Shown here piece after piece: positions 1 to 7,977 of a stretch of DNA of 64,000 nucleotides (the first letter of the stretch is position 1; each line of letters begins with the position of its first letter). Origin of the DNA: Nocardioides marinisabuli. GTDB lineage: Bacteria; Actinomycetota; Actinomycetes; Propionibacteriales; Nocardioidaceae. A model generated the notes under the pieces. The model did no database searches. It was not told the origin of the DNA and saw only the letters and a list, made by a program, of their open reading frames with translations. The translations under genes were made by a program, and so were the position numbers. The stretch spans positions 310,001 to 374,000 of the forward strand of contig NZ_CP059163.1 of NCBI RefSeq assembly GCF_013466785.1. Direction: 5' to 3'.

Positions 1-582
1 CTGGAGGTGGCGCGCGAGTGGCGTCCCGACCTGGTCGTGCTCGACGTGATGATGCCCGAGATGGACGGCTTCGAGGTCGTGCGCCGGCTGCGCTCCGAGG
101 GCCGCACCTACCCGGTGCTCTTCCTCACCGCCCGCGACGGCGCCGAGTCGAAGGTCCAGGGGCTGACCCTGGGCGGTGACGACTACGTGACCAAGCCCTT
201 CAGCCTCGAGGAGGTCGTGGCCCGCATCCGCGCCGTGCTGCGGCGTACGACGCAGGGGGCCGCGGCCGCGCCCTCGACGCGGTTCCGCTTCGAGGACGTC
301 GAGCTCGACGAGGACTCCCACCAGGTGTGGAAGGACGGCCAGGAGGTCGCCCTGTCCCCCACCGAGTTCAAGCTGCTGCGCTACTTCCTGCAGAACCCGG
401 GCCGGGTGCTCAGCAAGGCCCAGATCCTCGACCGGGTCTGGCAGTACGACTTCGGCGGCGACGCCAACGTGGTGGAGTCCTACGTGTCCTACCTGCGTCG
501 CAAGGTCGACACCTCCGAGCCGCGGCTGCTGCACACCGTGCGCGGCGTCGGCTACGTGCTGCGCGTGCCGAGCGGTTCCTGA
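1..582 (+). CDS. OmpR-family response regulator (5' truncated)
   Basis: The frame is open from base 1, so the N-terminus lies upstream of the window. What remains is the second half of a receiver domain (phospho-acceptor Asp in LDVMMPEMDG, the T of FLTARD, the K of TKPF) followed by a winged-helix OmpR/PhoB DNA-binding domain (LSPTEFKLLRYF, VESYVSYLRRK, VRGVGYVLR). It would activate or repress transcription when phosphorylated by the kinase that starts one base after its stop. The stimulus cannot be told from the sequence. The family assignment is secure; the specific orthologue (MprA/TcrA/CseB-like) is not. Confidence 0.95.
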   Translation: MEVAREWRPDLVVLDVMMPEMDGFEVVRRLRSEGRTYPVLFLTARDGAESKVQGLTLGGDDYVTKPFSLEEVVARIRAVLRRTTQGAAAAPSTRFRFEDVELDEDSHQVWKDGQEVALSPTEFKLLRYFLQNPGRVLSKAQILDRVWQYDFGGDANVVESYVSYLRRKVDTSEPRLLHTVRGVGYVLRVPSGS

Positions 583-583
583 G

Positions 584-2050
584 GTGCGTGCCCTGGCCCG
601 CCGGGTACCCCTGCGCCGGGCGCTGGTGGCGACCCTGCTGCTGCTGGTGACGCTCGCCCTGGTGGGCTCGGGGTTCGCCACCCACGCGACGCTGCGCGGC
701 TACCTGCTGGAGCGGGTCGACGACCAGCTGCGCGGCGCCGCCCCGGTGGTGGCCGGCTCCGGCGGTGCCGACGAGACGCTGGAGCGCCGCCCGGGCCCCG
801 GGGGTCGTGGACCGCTGCCCAGCGCCTTCGTGGTGCAGGTGGTCGACGGGTCCGGCGCCACCGTGGTCGGGCCCACGAGCAACCTGCTCGACGACGAGCC
901 GCTCCCCGACCTGCCCGACGACCCCGAGGCCGGGCCGGACGGGACGAGCTTCACCGTCGCCGCGGTCAGCGGCGACGGCCAGTGGCGGGTGCGGGCGGTC
1001 GACGTCACCCTCTCCGACGGCACGCAGGGCACCCTGATGGTCGCCCAGAGCCTCGAGGACGTGCAGGGCATCCTCGACCGGTTGGTGCTGCTGCTCCTGG
1101 TCATCGGCGGCGTGACGGTCGCGGTGCTCGGCGCCGTGGGCTACCTGCTGGTCCGCGGCAGCCTCAAGCCGCTGCAGGACGTCGAGCGCACCGCGGCCAG
1201 GATCGCCGCCGGCGACCTGGGTGAGCGGGTGCCGCACGCCGACCCGCGCTCCGAGGTGGGCCAGCTCGCCGCGGCCCTCAACGTCATGCTGGCGCAGATC
1301 GAGTCGGCCTTCGCCGAGCGCGAGGCCGGCGAGCGGGCCGCCCGCGGCTCCGAGAGGCGGATGCGGCGCTTCGTGGCCGACGCCAGCCACGAGCTGCGGA
1401 CCCCGCTGACGACCATCCGGGGCTTCGCCGAGCTCTACCGCCAGGGCGCGGTCAGCGACGACGACGGCGTACGTCGCCTGGTCGGGCGCATCGAGGGCGA
1501 GGCGGCCCGGATGGGCCTGCTCGTCGAGGACCTCCTGCTGCTGGCGCGCCTCGACCAGCAGCGCCCGCTGGCGCGCGAACCCGTCGACCTGCTGGCGCTG
1601 ACCACCGAGGCGGTCGAGAGCGCCCGGGCGGTGGCGCCGCAGCGGCCGCTGGTGCTCGAGGTCGGCGCGCTGCAGGGACTGCCGGTCGTGCTCGGCGACG
1701 GCCCGCGGCTGCGGCAGGTGCTCGACAACCTCATCGGCAACGCGCTGCGCCACACCCCCGCCGACGCCCGGGTCACGGTCTCGGTGGGCACCCGTCATGA
1801 CCCCGGTGGGGAGCCGCGGGTGCGGGTCGAGGTCGCCGACGAGGGGCCCGGCATGGACCCTGACCACGCCGCCCGCGTCTTCGAGCGCTTCTACCGCGCC
1901 GACGAGTCCCGCAACCGCAACGACGGCGGCAGCGGGCTGGGCCTGGCCATCACCAGCTCGCTGGTCCAGGCGCACGGCGGCAGCATCAGCGTCGACACCG
2001 CCCCGGGCCGCGGCGCCAGGTTCCGGGTCGACCTGCCCGCCGAGCCGTGA
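584..2050 (+). CDS. membrane sensor histidine kinase
   Basis: 488 residues from a GTG start that nearly abuts the response-regulator stop, so the pair is co-translated. A TM helix at about residues 13-33 and another at 165-188 flank a roughly 130-residue extracytoplasmic sensor. A HAMP linker follows, then HisKA with the phospho-His at residue 269 (DASHELRTPLTTIRGF), then HATPase_c with N box (DNLIGNALRH), G1 (DEGPGMD) and G2 (GSGLGLAI). It autophosphorylates and passes phosphate to the upstream regulator. The sensor domain has no motif that I can link to a ligand. Confidence 0.96.
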   Translation: MRALARRVPLRRALVATLLLLVTLALVGSGFATHATLRGYLLERVDDQLRGAAPVVAGSGGADETLERRPGPGGRGPLPSAFVVQVVDGSGATVVGPTSNLLDDEPLPDLPDDPEAGPDGTSFTVAAVSGDGQWRVRAVDVTLSDGTQGTLMVAQSLEDVQGILDRLVLLLLVIGGVTVAVLGAVGYLLVRGSLKPLQDVERTAARIAAGDLGERVPHADPRSEVGQLAAALNVMLAQIESAFAEREAGERAARGSERRMRRFVADASHELRTPLTTIRGFAELYRQGAVSDDDGVRRLVGRIEGEAARMGLLVEDLLLLARLDQQRPLAREPVDLLALTTEAVESARAVAPQRPLVLEVGALQGLPVVLGDGPRLRQVLDNLIGNALRHTPADARVTVSVGTRHDPGGEPRVRVEVADEGPGMDPDHAARVFERFYRADESRNRNDGGSGLGLAITSSLVQAHGGSISVDTAPGRGARFRVDLPAEP

Positions 2051-2060
2051 GCAGCCCGGC

Positions 2061-3074
2061 CTAGGCGACCTTCTCTGCCACGATCCGCCAGTTCAGGTCG
2101 GCGATCTTGGCGCGCTCGGCCAGCGTCCAGGCCTCTCCACCCCGTTGCAGCAGCTCCAGGGACTCCTCTATCCAGGAGGGAGCGATCCGGGCCTTCTCGA
2201 GCACCCGCACCAGACGGCGCCCGTGCAGGATCAGGTCCCGCTTCTGCTCGCACAGCGGCCACGCCTCGCTCCGCGAGGGAGCAGACACGAGGACTCGGAA
2301 TCCGGCGCGCTCGAGCGCCGCGCACACGTCGGCGGGGTACATCGACTGCGTGGCTGCCAGGGTCGGCAGGTAGAGCCGGTGCAGCGCGACGTGCTCCTCG
2401 TCGTCCCAGTCGAAGAAGGGGGTGAGGAGGTACTCCGAGCAGGCGTAGCGGGCCCCGGGCTTGAGCACGCGGTGCATCTCGGCGGCGTGCGAGTCGAGCT
2501 CCTCCTTCTTGAAGAAGGGCCACACGGCCTGGAACGAGTAGCACCCGTCGAACGACTCCGAGGGGTAGTCGAGCGGGTCGTGGTGGTTGCCGACCTGGAA
2601 GTGCAGCCGGTCGCTCATCCGACTCCGCGCCGCCCAATCGACGGCGTTCTGCACCTGGTCGGGGTCGATGTTGTAGCCGGAGACCCGCCCGCCGGTCAGG
2701 GTCGCGAGGTGGTGGGCGATCCGGCCGCGGCCGCACCCCATGTCGAGCAGGTGCGAGCCGGTCGGGTCGGCCAGCGCGAGGTCCTCGAGCAACGCCTTCT
2801 CGGTGAGCACCTGGTTGTCGTAGAGGCCCTTGCGGGCGTCCAGCATCGGCGGGATGTAGAGCTTCTCGAGGTCGAAGACCGACAGCAGGTTGTTGAGCAC
2901 CTTGTAGTAGGCGGCCACCGCCCGGGTCTCGTCCTCGGTCGCGGTCTCCTCACCGGCCTGCATCCGTTGGAAGAACCGGTAGGCGTCGATGCAGGCCTGC
3001 TTGTCCTGCGCGGGCAGCGTCGCCAGGCGCTTGAGGCCCGTGAGGGCGGTGGAGACGCGGTAGGTGTCGATCAT
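2061..3074 (-). CDS. class I SAM-dependent methyltransferase (sterol/C-methyltransferase-like)
   Basis: 337 residues from the ATG reading MIDTYRVS; an in-frame ATG 12 bases upstream (3086) is an alternative. The N-terminal part is helical; the Rossmann core has SAM motif I LLDMGCGRGRIAHHL, an acidic loop (NIDPDQ), and a post-motif AEMHRVLKPGARYACSEY. This arrangement resembles the Erg6/gamma-tocopherol group of small-molecule C-methyltransferases, but the substrate is unknown. It is transcribed away from a TetR gene across a 48-base gap holding an inverted repeat, so it is probably the regulator's target. The 3' end faces the kinase gene. Confidence 0.85.
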   Translation of the reverse strand: MIDTYRVSTALTGLKRLATLPAQDKQACIDAYRFFQRMQAGEETATEDETRAVAAYYKVLNNLLSVFDLEKLYIPPMLDARKGLYDNQVLTEKALLEDLALADPTGSHLLDMGCGRGRIAHHLATLTGGRVSGYNIDPDQVQNAVDWAARSRMSDRLHFQVGNHHDPLDYPSESFDGCYSFQAVWPFFKKEELDSHAAEMHRVLKPGARYACSEYLLTPFFDWDDEEHVALHRLYLPTLAATQSMYPADVCAALERAGFRVLVSAPSRSEAWPLCEQKRDLILHGRRLVRVLEKARIAPSWIEESLELLQRGGEAWTLAERAKIADLNWRIVAEKVA

Positions 3075-3083
3075 GCATCCATT

Positions 3084-3108
3084 CATACAGTCAATGTCTA
3101 CTTGTATG
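3084..3108. promoter_or_regulatory. candidate TetR operator between methyltransferase and TetR genes
   Basis: CATACA at 3084-3089 is mirrored by TGTATG at 3103-3108 (arms CATACAGT and ACTTGTATG with one extra base). The 25-bp inverted repeat sits in the only gap between the divergent methyltransferase and TetR genes and is AT-rich against a GC-rich background. Position and size fit a TetR-family operator; binding is inferred. Confidence 0.5.
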
Positions 3109-3122
3109 GAAGAGTGCAGCCC

Positions 3123-3731
3123 ATGGGACACCACGGCTGGAAGGGCGATCCGCCGCCCACCGAAGCGCTCGCACGCGCCCGCATCCTCGAGGGGGCTCGG
3201 CGCTGCCTCGAGCGCACCGGGGCCGCCAAGACCACCCTGTCCGACGTCGCCCAGGAGGTCGGCGTCACCCGACAGACGGTCTACCGCTACTTCCCCGGAC
3301 TGGCCGACCTCCTGCAGGCCGTCGCCGAGGCCGGCGCCGCGGCGTTCGTCGAGCGGATGCGGGCACAGGTGGCCGCGATCCCCACGCCCGCCGAGGTGGT
3401 CTGCGAGGCGATCGCCTTCTGCGTCGAGGAGCTGCCGCGCGAGCCGCACATCGCCCCCCTGCTCGACGCCGACGACCGAGCCCTCTTCGGCCACGGCGTC
3501 ACGTCGGGCACCGGGGTCGACCTCGCCGGCTCGTTCCTGCGCGACCTGGACATCGACTGGACCCTCGCCGGCGTCGCCGACCGGGAGCTCGACGAGCTGG
3601 CTGAGCTCATGCTGCGCCTGATCGGCTCCCTGCTGCAGCACCCGCCCGGCAGCCCCCGCTCACCCGACGACGTACGCCGCTTCGTGCGCCGCTGGCTGGG
3701 CCCCGCCCTGATACCCGGTCTGGACCGTTGA
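3123..3731 (+). CDS. TetR-family transcriptional regulator
   Basis: 202 residues from ATG (MGHHGWKG); a GTG nine bases earlier is in frame. The N-terminal TetR_N helix-turn-helix is clear: ARILEGARRCLERTG, TTLSDVAQEVGVTRQTVYRYF. The C-terminal ligand domain has no recognisable specificity. It is divergent from the methyltransferase and followed directly by two SDR genes, whose first promoter region also carries an inverted repeat, so it may control both sides. Its stop overlaps the first bases of that downstream repeat. Confidence 0.92.
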   Translation: MGHHGWKGDPPPTEALARARILEGARRCLERTGAAKTTLSDVAQEVGVTRQTVYRYFPGLADLLQAVAEAGAAAFVERMRAQVAAIPTPAEVVCEAIAFCVEELPREPHIAPLLDADDRALFGHGVTSGTGVDLAGSFLRDLDIDWTLAGVADRELDELAELMLRLIGSLLQHPPGSPRSPDDVRRFVRRWLGPALIPGLDR

Positions 3732-3765
3732 CAAAACTGACGCGTGTCAACACAGTGACCCGTGT
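3727..3765 (+). promoter_or_regulatory. inverted plus direct repeats before the first SDR gene
   Basis: GTTGACA (3727-3733) and TGTCAAC (3745-3751) form a perfect 7-bp inverted repeat with an 11-bp spacer. A related direct repeat, TGACGCGTGT (3738-3747) and TGACCCGTGT (3756-3765), overlaps it at 18-bp spacing. This looks like an operator, which argues that the TTG codon at 3728 is not the real start of the SDR. Confidence 0.4.
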
Positions 3766-4653
3766 GACGCAGGACCCCCGTACCCAGGCCCATCCGTTCG
3801 CCGGTCGACAAGCCCTGGTGACCGGGGGTGGCTCGGGCATCGGGGCCGCACTGGTGCGGGCCCTGGTCGACGCCGGCGCCGACGTCGTCGCCGCCGACCT
3901 CGACGTGGACGCCGCAGAGCGCGTGGTGCGGGCCGCCACCGGCCCCGGCACCGCGCGGGCGTTGCGACTCGACGTCACCGACGCCGCCGCCGTGCAGGCC
4001 GCCGTCGACGACGTGGTCGAGCGCGGTGGCAGCATCGACCTGCTCTTCAACAACGCCGGCATCACCTTCGGCGGCGAGACCGAGGACCTGAGCCTGGCCC
4101 ACTGGGACGCCATCATCGACGTCAACCTGCGCGGGGTCGTGCACGGCGTCGCGGCGGCGTACCCGCACATGGTCCGCCAGGGCGCCGGCGGCACCCGCTC
4201 GGGCGGCCACATCGTCAACACCGCCTCGATGGGCGGGCTGATGGCGGCCGGCCTGATCACCAGCTACGTCGCCACCAAGCACGCGGTCGTCGGGCTGTCG
4301 CTGGCCCTGCGCACCGAGGCGGCCGCCAAGGGCGTGGGCGTGACCGTGCTGTGCCCGGCCGCGGTCGAGACCCCGATCCTGGACAAGGGCCACCTCGGGC
4401 GCTTCCACGGCCGCGACTACTACCTGAAGGGGCAGGGCGTGCGCCGCCCGCTCGACGCCGACGTGCTGGCGGCCCAGGCGCTCGACGCGGTCGCCGCCGA
4501 CCGCGCGATGCTGGTGACCCCGCGCCAGGCGCGCGTGGCCTGGCGCATCGGGCGGCTGGCCCCCGGGTTCACCGGCCGCGCGGCCACCCGCTTCGTCGCC
4601 AAGCAGCGCCGTCTCCAGGCCCGGCGCTCCGGTCGCGCAGGAGCACCGCATGA
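3755..4653 (+). CDS. SDR-family oxidoreductase (C-terminus without in-frame stop)
   Basis: NAD(P)-dependent short-chain dehydrogenase. It has the nucleotide motif TGGGSGIG, NNAG, catalytic Ser (NTASMGG), and Tyr/Lys in SYVATKHAV; the tail resembles hydrophobic-substrate SDRs of actinobacteria. Candidate starts are GTG 3755 or 3764. After the expected end (FVAKQRRLQARR, about 4630) the frame has no stop and runs open to 5221, out of frame across the next SDR. The TGA at 4651-4653 that would give the usual ATGA overlap is in another frame. Either there is a one-base indel or sequencing error near 4600-4650, or the protein has a long arginine-rich tail. The end given is the likely original stop. 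Confidence 0.7.
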
Positions 4654-5399
4654 GCACGCCCGGCGCGGCGCCGGTCGCCCTGGTCGTCGGCGGTGCCTCG
4701 GGCCTCGGTGCCGCGTCCGCCGCCGCGCTGGGGGCGGCCGGTCACCACGTCGTCACCGGCGACCTGGCCGGCACGGGCGCCGACCTCGCCGTCGACGTCA
4801 CCGACGAGGACGCCGTCGCGGCAGCGGTCGACGCCGTCGTCGCCGAGCACGGTGGGCTGGACGTGGTGGTCAACTCCGCCGGTGTCAGCACCCTGATGCG
4901 GGTCGTCGACCACGACGCTTCGGAGTTCCGCCGGGTGCTCGACGTCAACCTCACCGGTGGGCTGCTGGTGCTCAAGCACGCGGCGCGGGTGATGACGGCG
5001 GCCGGGCGCGGCGGCGCGGTGGTCTCGATCGCCTCGCTGAACGCCCGCCAGCCGGGCACCGGCATGGCGGCGTACTGCTCGGCGAAGGCCGGCCTCGCGA
5101 TGCTCACCCAGGTCGCCGCGCTGGAGCTCGGCCCCAGCGGCATCCGGGTCAACGCCGTCTCGCCCGGCCTGGTCGTCACCCCGCTCACCGCGCCCGCGAT
5201 GGACATCGCGGGGGTGCGTGACGACTACGTCGAGAACACCCCGCTGGGTCGCGCCGGCACGCCCGAGGAGGTCGCCGAGGCCGTGGTCTACCTGGCCACG
5301 GCTCGCTGGCTGACCGGCGAGGTGCTCGACCTCAACGGCGGCGCCCACCTGCAGCGCTACCCCGACCTCGTCGGGCACGTCACCCGGGCGTTCGGCTGA
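4650..5399 (+). CDS. SDR-family oxidoreductase
   Basis: 249 residues from ATG with a GGAG ribosome site about 7 bases upstream. Complete classical SDR: GGASGLG at residues 14-20, the NSAG variant of NNAG, a catalytic serine region VSIASL, Y142 and K146 (AYCSAK), and the C-terminal LTGEVLDLNGG loop typical of FabG-like dehydrogenases. It probably oxidises or reduces a small alcohol or ketone with NAD(H) or NADP(H). It is coupled to the preceding SDR gene, suggesting consecutive steps; the substrate is unknown. Its last 20 bases overlap the convergent YhhN gene. Confidence 0.93.
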   Translation: MSTPGAAPVALVVGGASGLGAASAAALGAAGHHVVTGDLAGTGADLAVDVTDEDAVAAAVDAVVAEHGGLDVVVNSAGVSTLMRVVDHDASEFRRVLDVNLTGGLLVLKHAARVMTAAGRGGAVVSIASLNARQPGTGMAAYCSAKAGLAMLTQVAALELGPSGIRVNAVSPGLVVTPLTAPAMDIAGVRDDYVENTPLGRAGTPEEVAEAVVYLATARWLTGEVLDLNGGAHLQRYPDLVGHVTRAFG

Positions 5400-6111
5400 C
5401 CGCCGGCACCAGCGCCGGGGCCCCGGCCCGGGCGGCGCCGTCGGCGAGCAGGAGCTGCGCCGCCGCGTAGGTGAGCATCACTGCCGACTCGAGGCGTCGC
5501 GGCGACTCCTCCAGGAGGAGCTCGCGCAGGCCGATGATCGCGTCGGAGAACAGGAAGAGGCCGGCGCCCGCGACGGTGCTGCGCCGCGCCGCGGGGCCGA
5601 GGGAGCCGTCCACCCGCGTCGCGGCGGCGACCATCGAGGAGAGCACCGCCGAGTAGGCCGCCACGCTCGCGCCCAGGCGCCGGTCCTGCCGCGCCGCGGC
5701 GAGTGCCAGGGGTGGGGTCGTGACCACCCACAGCGCCGCGAGCGCCACGGGGGCGGCACCGCAACGCGCCCGGCTCCGATCTCGGAAGCCGCGGATGTAC
5801 GCCGCGTGGCCCACCGCGAACGAGCCAGCCCCGGCCATGAACCGCCCGGGGCCCTCCCCCAGCAGCAGCACGTCGCCGCCCCAGCCGCCCGCCTCCGCGA
5901 CGAGGGTCGTGGTGCGCAGCGGCGACGTGGCCGCTCGCGGGTCGGTGGCCAGCGACGCGGCCAGCAGCGGCATCAGCAGCGGCTTGCTGAGCAGCCGCGC
6001 CCGGTGCGCCCGCTCGCCCCCGGTCCCGGCGAGCAGGGTGTCGGCCGCGGCCACGACGACGTACGCCGCCCGGAGCCGGCGCGCCGTGGTGCGGCTGCGA
6101 GCGAGGTCCAT
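5380..6111 (-). CDS. YhhN (TMEM86/lysoplasmalogenase-like) membrane protein
   Basis: 243 residues starting at the ATG reading MDLARSRTTARR; the open frame extends further upstream but without homology. About seven to eight hydrophobic helices, a KPLLMPLLAASL segment early and GLFLFSDAIIGLREL late, are the hallmarks of the YhhN family (eukaryotic TMEM86B hydrolyses the vinyl-ether bond of lysoplasmalogens). The bacterial role is uncertain. It lies 31 bases downstream of the glycerophosphotransferase-like gene on the same strand. Confidence 0.8.
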   Translation of the reverse strand: MDLARSRTTARRLRAAYVVVAAADTLLAGTGGERAHRARLLSKPLLMPLLAASLATDPRAATSPLRTTTLVAEAGGWGGDVLLLGEGPGRFMAGAGSFAVGHAAYIRGFRDRSRARCGAAPVALAALWVVTTPPLALAAARQDRRLGASVAAYSAVLSSMVAAATRVDGSLGPAARRSTVAGAGLFLFSDAIIGLRELLLEESPRRLESAVMLTYAAAQLLLADGAARAGAPALVPAVSRTPG

Positions 6112-6142
6112 CCCCCGACGGTAGTGCTCCGCGCGGTCCGCG

Positions 6143-7291
6143 TCAGGCGATGACGTCGGCGCCCAGGTCGCCGACGGGTGCCTCACCCACCAGCAGGTCG
6201 CGCCGCACGACCAGCGCGGAGACCGACTCCAGGAAGCGCCGCGTGCTCTCGCCGACCTGGAGGTCGTCGAAGTAGTGGTGGCGCATCGCCATCCGCGCCA
6301 GGTGGTGCTCGTCGCGCTCGAGACGGGTGGTGAGCAGGGCGCCGAGCCCGTCGACCGTCGCGTCGTCGACCACGTCGGCGCACCGGCTCACCGGCACCTC
6401 GCGCCGCAGCCGCTCACCGTCGCCGTGCGGGTCGGTGAGGAAGATCGGCCGCTCGGTGCGCAGGTAGAGCCAGTCGAGGCCCACGGAGGAGACGTCGGTG
6501 ACCATCGCGTCGCAGTCGGGGATGACGGCCAGGATGTCGCCGCGCAGGACCTGGGCGTGCCCGGCCTCCGGGTCGCGCTCGCCGGCCTCGGCCACCAGTC
6601 GCAGCACCTCCAGGTGCGCCTCGCGCACCGCCGGGGTCGTGCTGGTGACGATCTTGGGGTGCGGCTTGTAGACCAGCCGCACGTCGGGGACGCCGAGGAC
6701 CTGCTCGACGATGCGCGTGCCCAGCACGTCGAGGGAGGTGTAGTCGTTGTAGTCGGCGTCGCCCTCCCAGGTGGGGGCGTAGAGCACCGTGCGCCGGGTG
6801 CTCGGCGCCAGCAGCGGAGCCGGGCGCAGGTCGAGCTGGGGCCGCCCGGTGCGCACCAGCTTGCGGGTGTCCAGCTCGAGCAGGCCGCTCACGTGGCGCT
6901 GCACCGCCGCCTCACCGGCCACGAAGACCCGGTCGTAGGCCTTGGCGTTGTTGCTGGCCATCGACTGCTTGTCGCTCTCCCCGTGGTTGATGTGCACGTG
7001 CAGGCGGCGACCGTCGAGCAGCGACTGGAAGTTGAGCATCGAGTTGTTGCAGTAGAGCACCACCTTGGCGTCGAGCTCCTCGTACAGCGCGGTCAGCTCG
7101 GGGAACTCCACGGCGAGCAGCACCGGCAGGCCGGTGCGCCGGCGCAGCAGGTCGGCCGAGCCGGAGTCGCGCACCACGACGGCGACCGGGTGCTGCTGGT
7201 CCAGCAGCGCCAGCACGTCGAGCCACTGCACGAGCTGGTAGGTCCGGGTCGGGTCATCGGCGAAGTAGGCGATGACGTGCACGTCGTTCAC
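6143..7291 (-). CDS. CDP-glycerol glycerophosphotransferase-like protein
   Basis: 382 residues. The C-terminal two thirds match the TagB/TagF glycosyltransferase-B fold: VLYAPTWEGD, the KPHP motif (RLVYKPHPKI), and SDCDAMVTDVSS-like (residues PDCDAMVTDVSSVGLDW) where nucleotide binds. Family members add glycerol-phosphate units to teichoic acid or other envelope glycopolymers from CDP-glycerol. The N-terminal half is a helical/Rossmann lobe without a signal peptide. A single stand-alone copy without other tag genes here suggests a modest role in wall or capsule decoration; acceptor unknown. Confidence 0.8.
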   Translation of the reverse strand: MNDVHVIAYFADDPTRTYQLVQWLDVLALLDQQHPVAVVVRDSGSADLLRRRTGLPVLLAVEFPELTALYEELDAKVVLYCNNSMLNFQSLLDGRRLHVHINHGESDKQSMASNNAKAYDRVFVAGEAAVQRHVSGLLELDTRKLVRTGRPQLDLRPAPLLAPSTRRTVLYAPTWEGDADYNDYTSLDVLGTRIVEQVLGVPDVRLVYKPHPKIVTSTTPAVREAHLEVLRLVAEAGERDPEAGHAQVLRGDILAVIPDCDAMVTDVSSVGLDWLYLRTERPIFLTDPHGDGERLRREVPVSRCADVVDDATVDGLGALLTTRLERDEHHLARMAMRHHYFDDLQVGESTRRFLESVSALVVRRDLLVGEAPVGDLGADVIA

Positions 7292-7368
7292 GAGCGGAGT
7301 TTACGGCCAGGGCCCGCATGGTCTGCTCGCCGGAGTCCGCCGCTACCGCGTTCGGTGTACCCGGCCAC

Positions 7369-7394
7369 GCAACCTCTGGCCCTCCGGCGGCGTC
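7369..7394 (+). promoter_or_regulatory. candidate ECF-type promoter of the sigma factor gene
   Basis: GCAACC (7369-7374) and CGTC (7391-7394) are separated by 16 bases, the pattern of AAC/CGTC promoters used by many ECF sigma factors. It ends 25 bases before the ATG, with an AGGAGAGG ribosome site between, and would make the sigma gene autoregulated. Inferred from sequence only. Confidence 0.4.
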
Positions 7395-7419
7395 AGGGTG
7401 GTAGGAGAGGCGGTGCCTG

Positions 7420-7977
7420 ATGAGGACGACGACCACCGACAGCCGTCCCGCCGGGGCGGGTGTCACCGGGGTGACGGGTGCGCCCGAGGGCCTGGCGGAG
7501 CAGGTGCCCGGCCTGTGGCCCTGGCTCTACCGCTGCGCCTACCTGCTGACCGGCAACCACGCCGACGCCGAGGACCTGGCCCAGCAGACGCTGCTGCAGG
7601 CGTGCCGCTCGTGGTCGCGGGTGAGCCGCGCCGAGCAGCCGCAGGCCTACCTGCGGCGCATCCTGACCAACCAGCACCTCTCGAGCCGCCGACCGCGCTC
7701 GCGCCGGCTCGAGCTGCTCACCGAGGCCCCGCCCGAGCCTCGCTCGCCAGCGCCCGCCGGCCCCGAGGACCGCCTGTCCCTGTGGCCGCACGTGGCGTCG
7801 CTGCCGCCACGCCAGCGCGCCGTGATCGTGCTGCGCTACTACGAGCAGCTCACCGAGCGCGAGATCGCCGACGTGCTCGGGTGCTCCACAGGCAACGTCA
7901 AGTCCACGGCCCACCGCGCCCTGCGCGCACTGCGGGCGACCGTCGGCGCCGAGGCCGACCAGGAGGAGTCGAGATGA
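7420..7977 (+). CDS. SigE-family (ECF) RNA polymerase sigma factor
   Basis: 185 residues. Region 2 (LWPWLYRCAYLLTGNHADAEDLAQQTLLQ) and region 4 (LPPRQRAVIVLRYYEQLTEREIADVLG, CSTGNVKSTAHRAL) are clear; there is no SnoaL-like extension. This matches the SigE family of small actinobacterial sigma factors. Its TGA overlaps the ATG of the downstream membrane protein, the usual arrangement of a sigma factor with its membrane-bound regulator. Confidence 0.93.
   Translation: MRTTTTDSRPAGAGVTGVTGAPEGLAEQVPGLWPWLYRCAYLLTGNHADAEDLAQQTLLQACRSWSRVSRAEQPQAYLRRILTNQHLSSRRPRSRRLELLTEAPPEPRSPAPAGPEDRLSLWPHVASLPPRQRAVIVLRYYEQLTEREIADVLGCSTGNVKSTAHRALRALRATVGAEADQEESR

Noticed and set aside
410..1975. 521-residue minus-strand frame
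   Set aside because: Shadow of the histidine kinase and response regulator; low-complexity composition.
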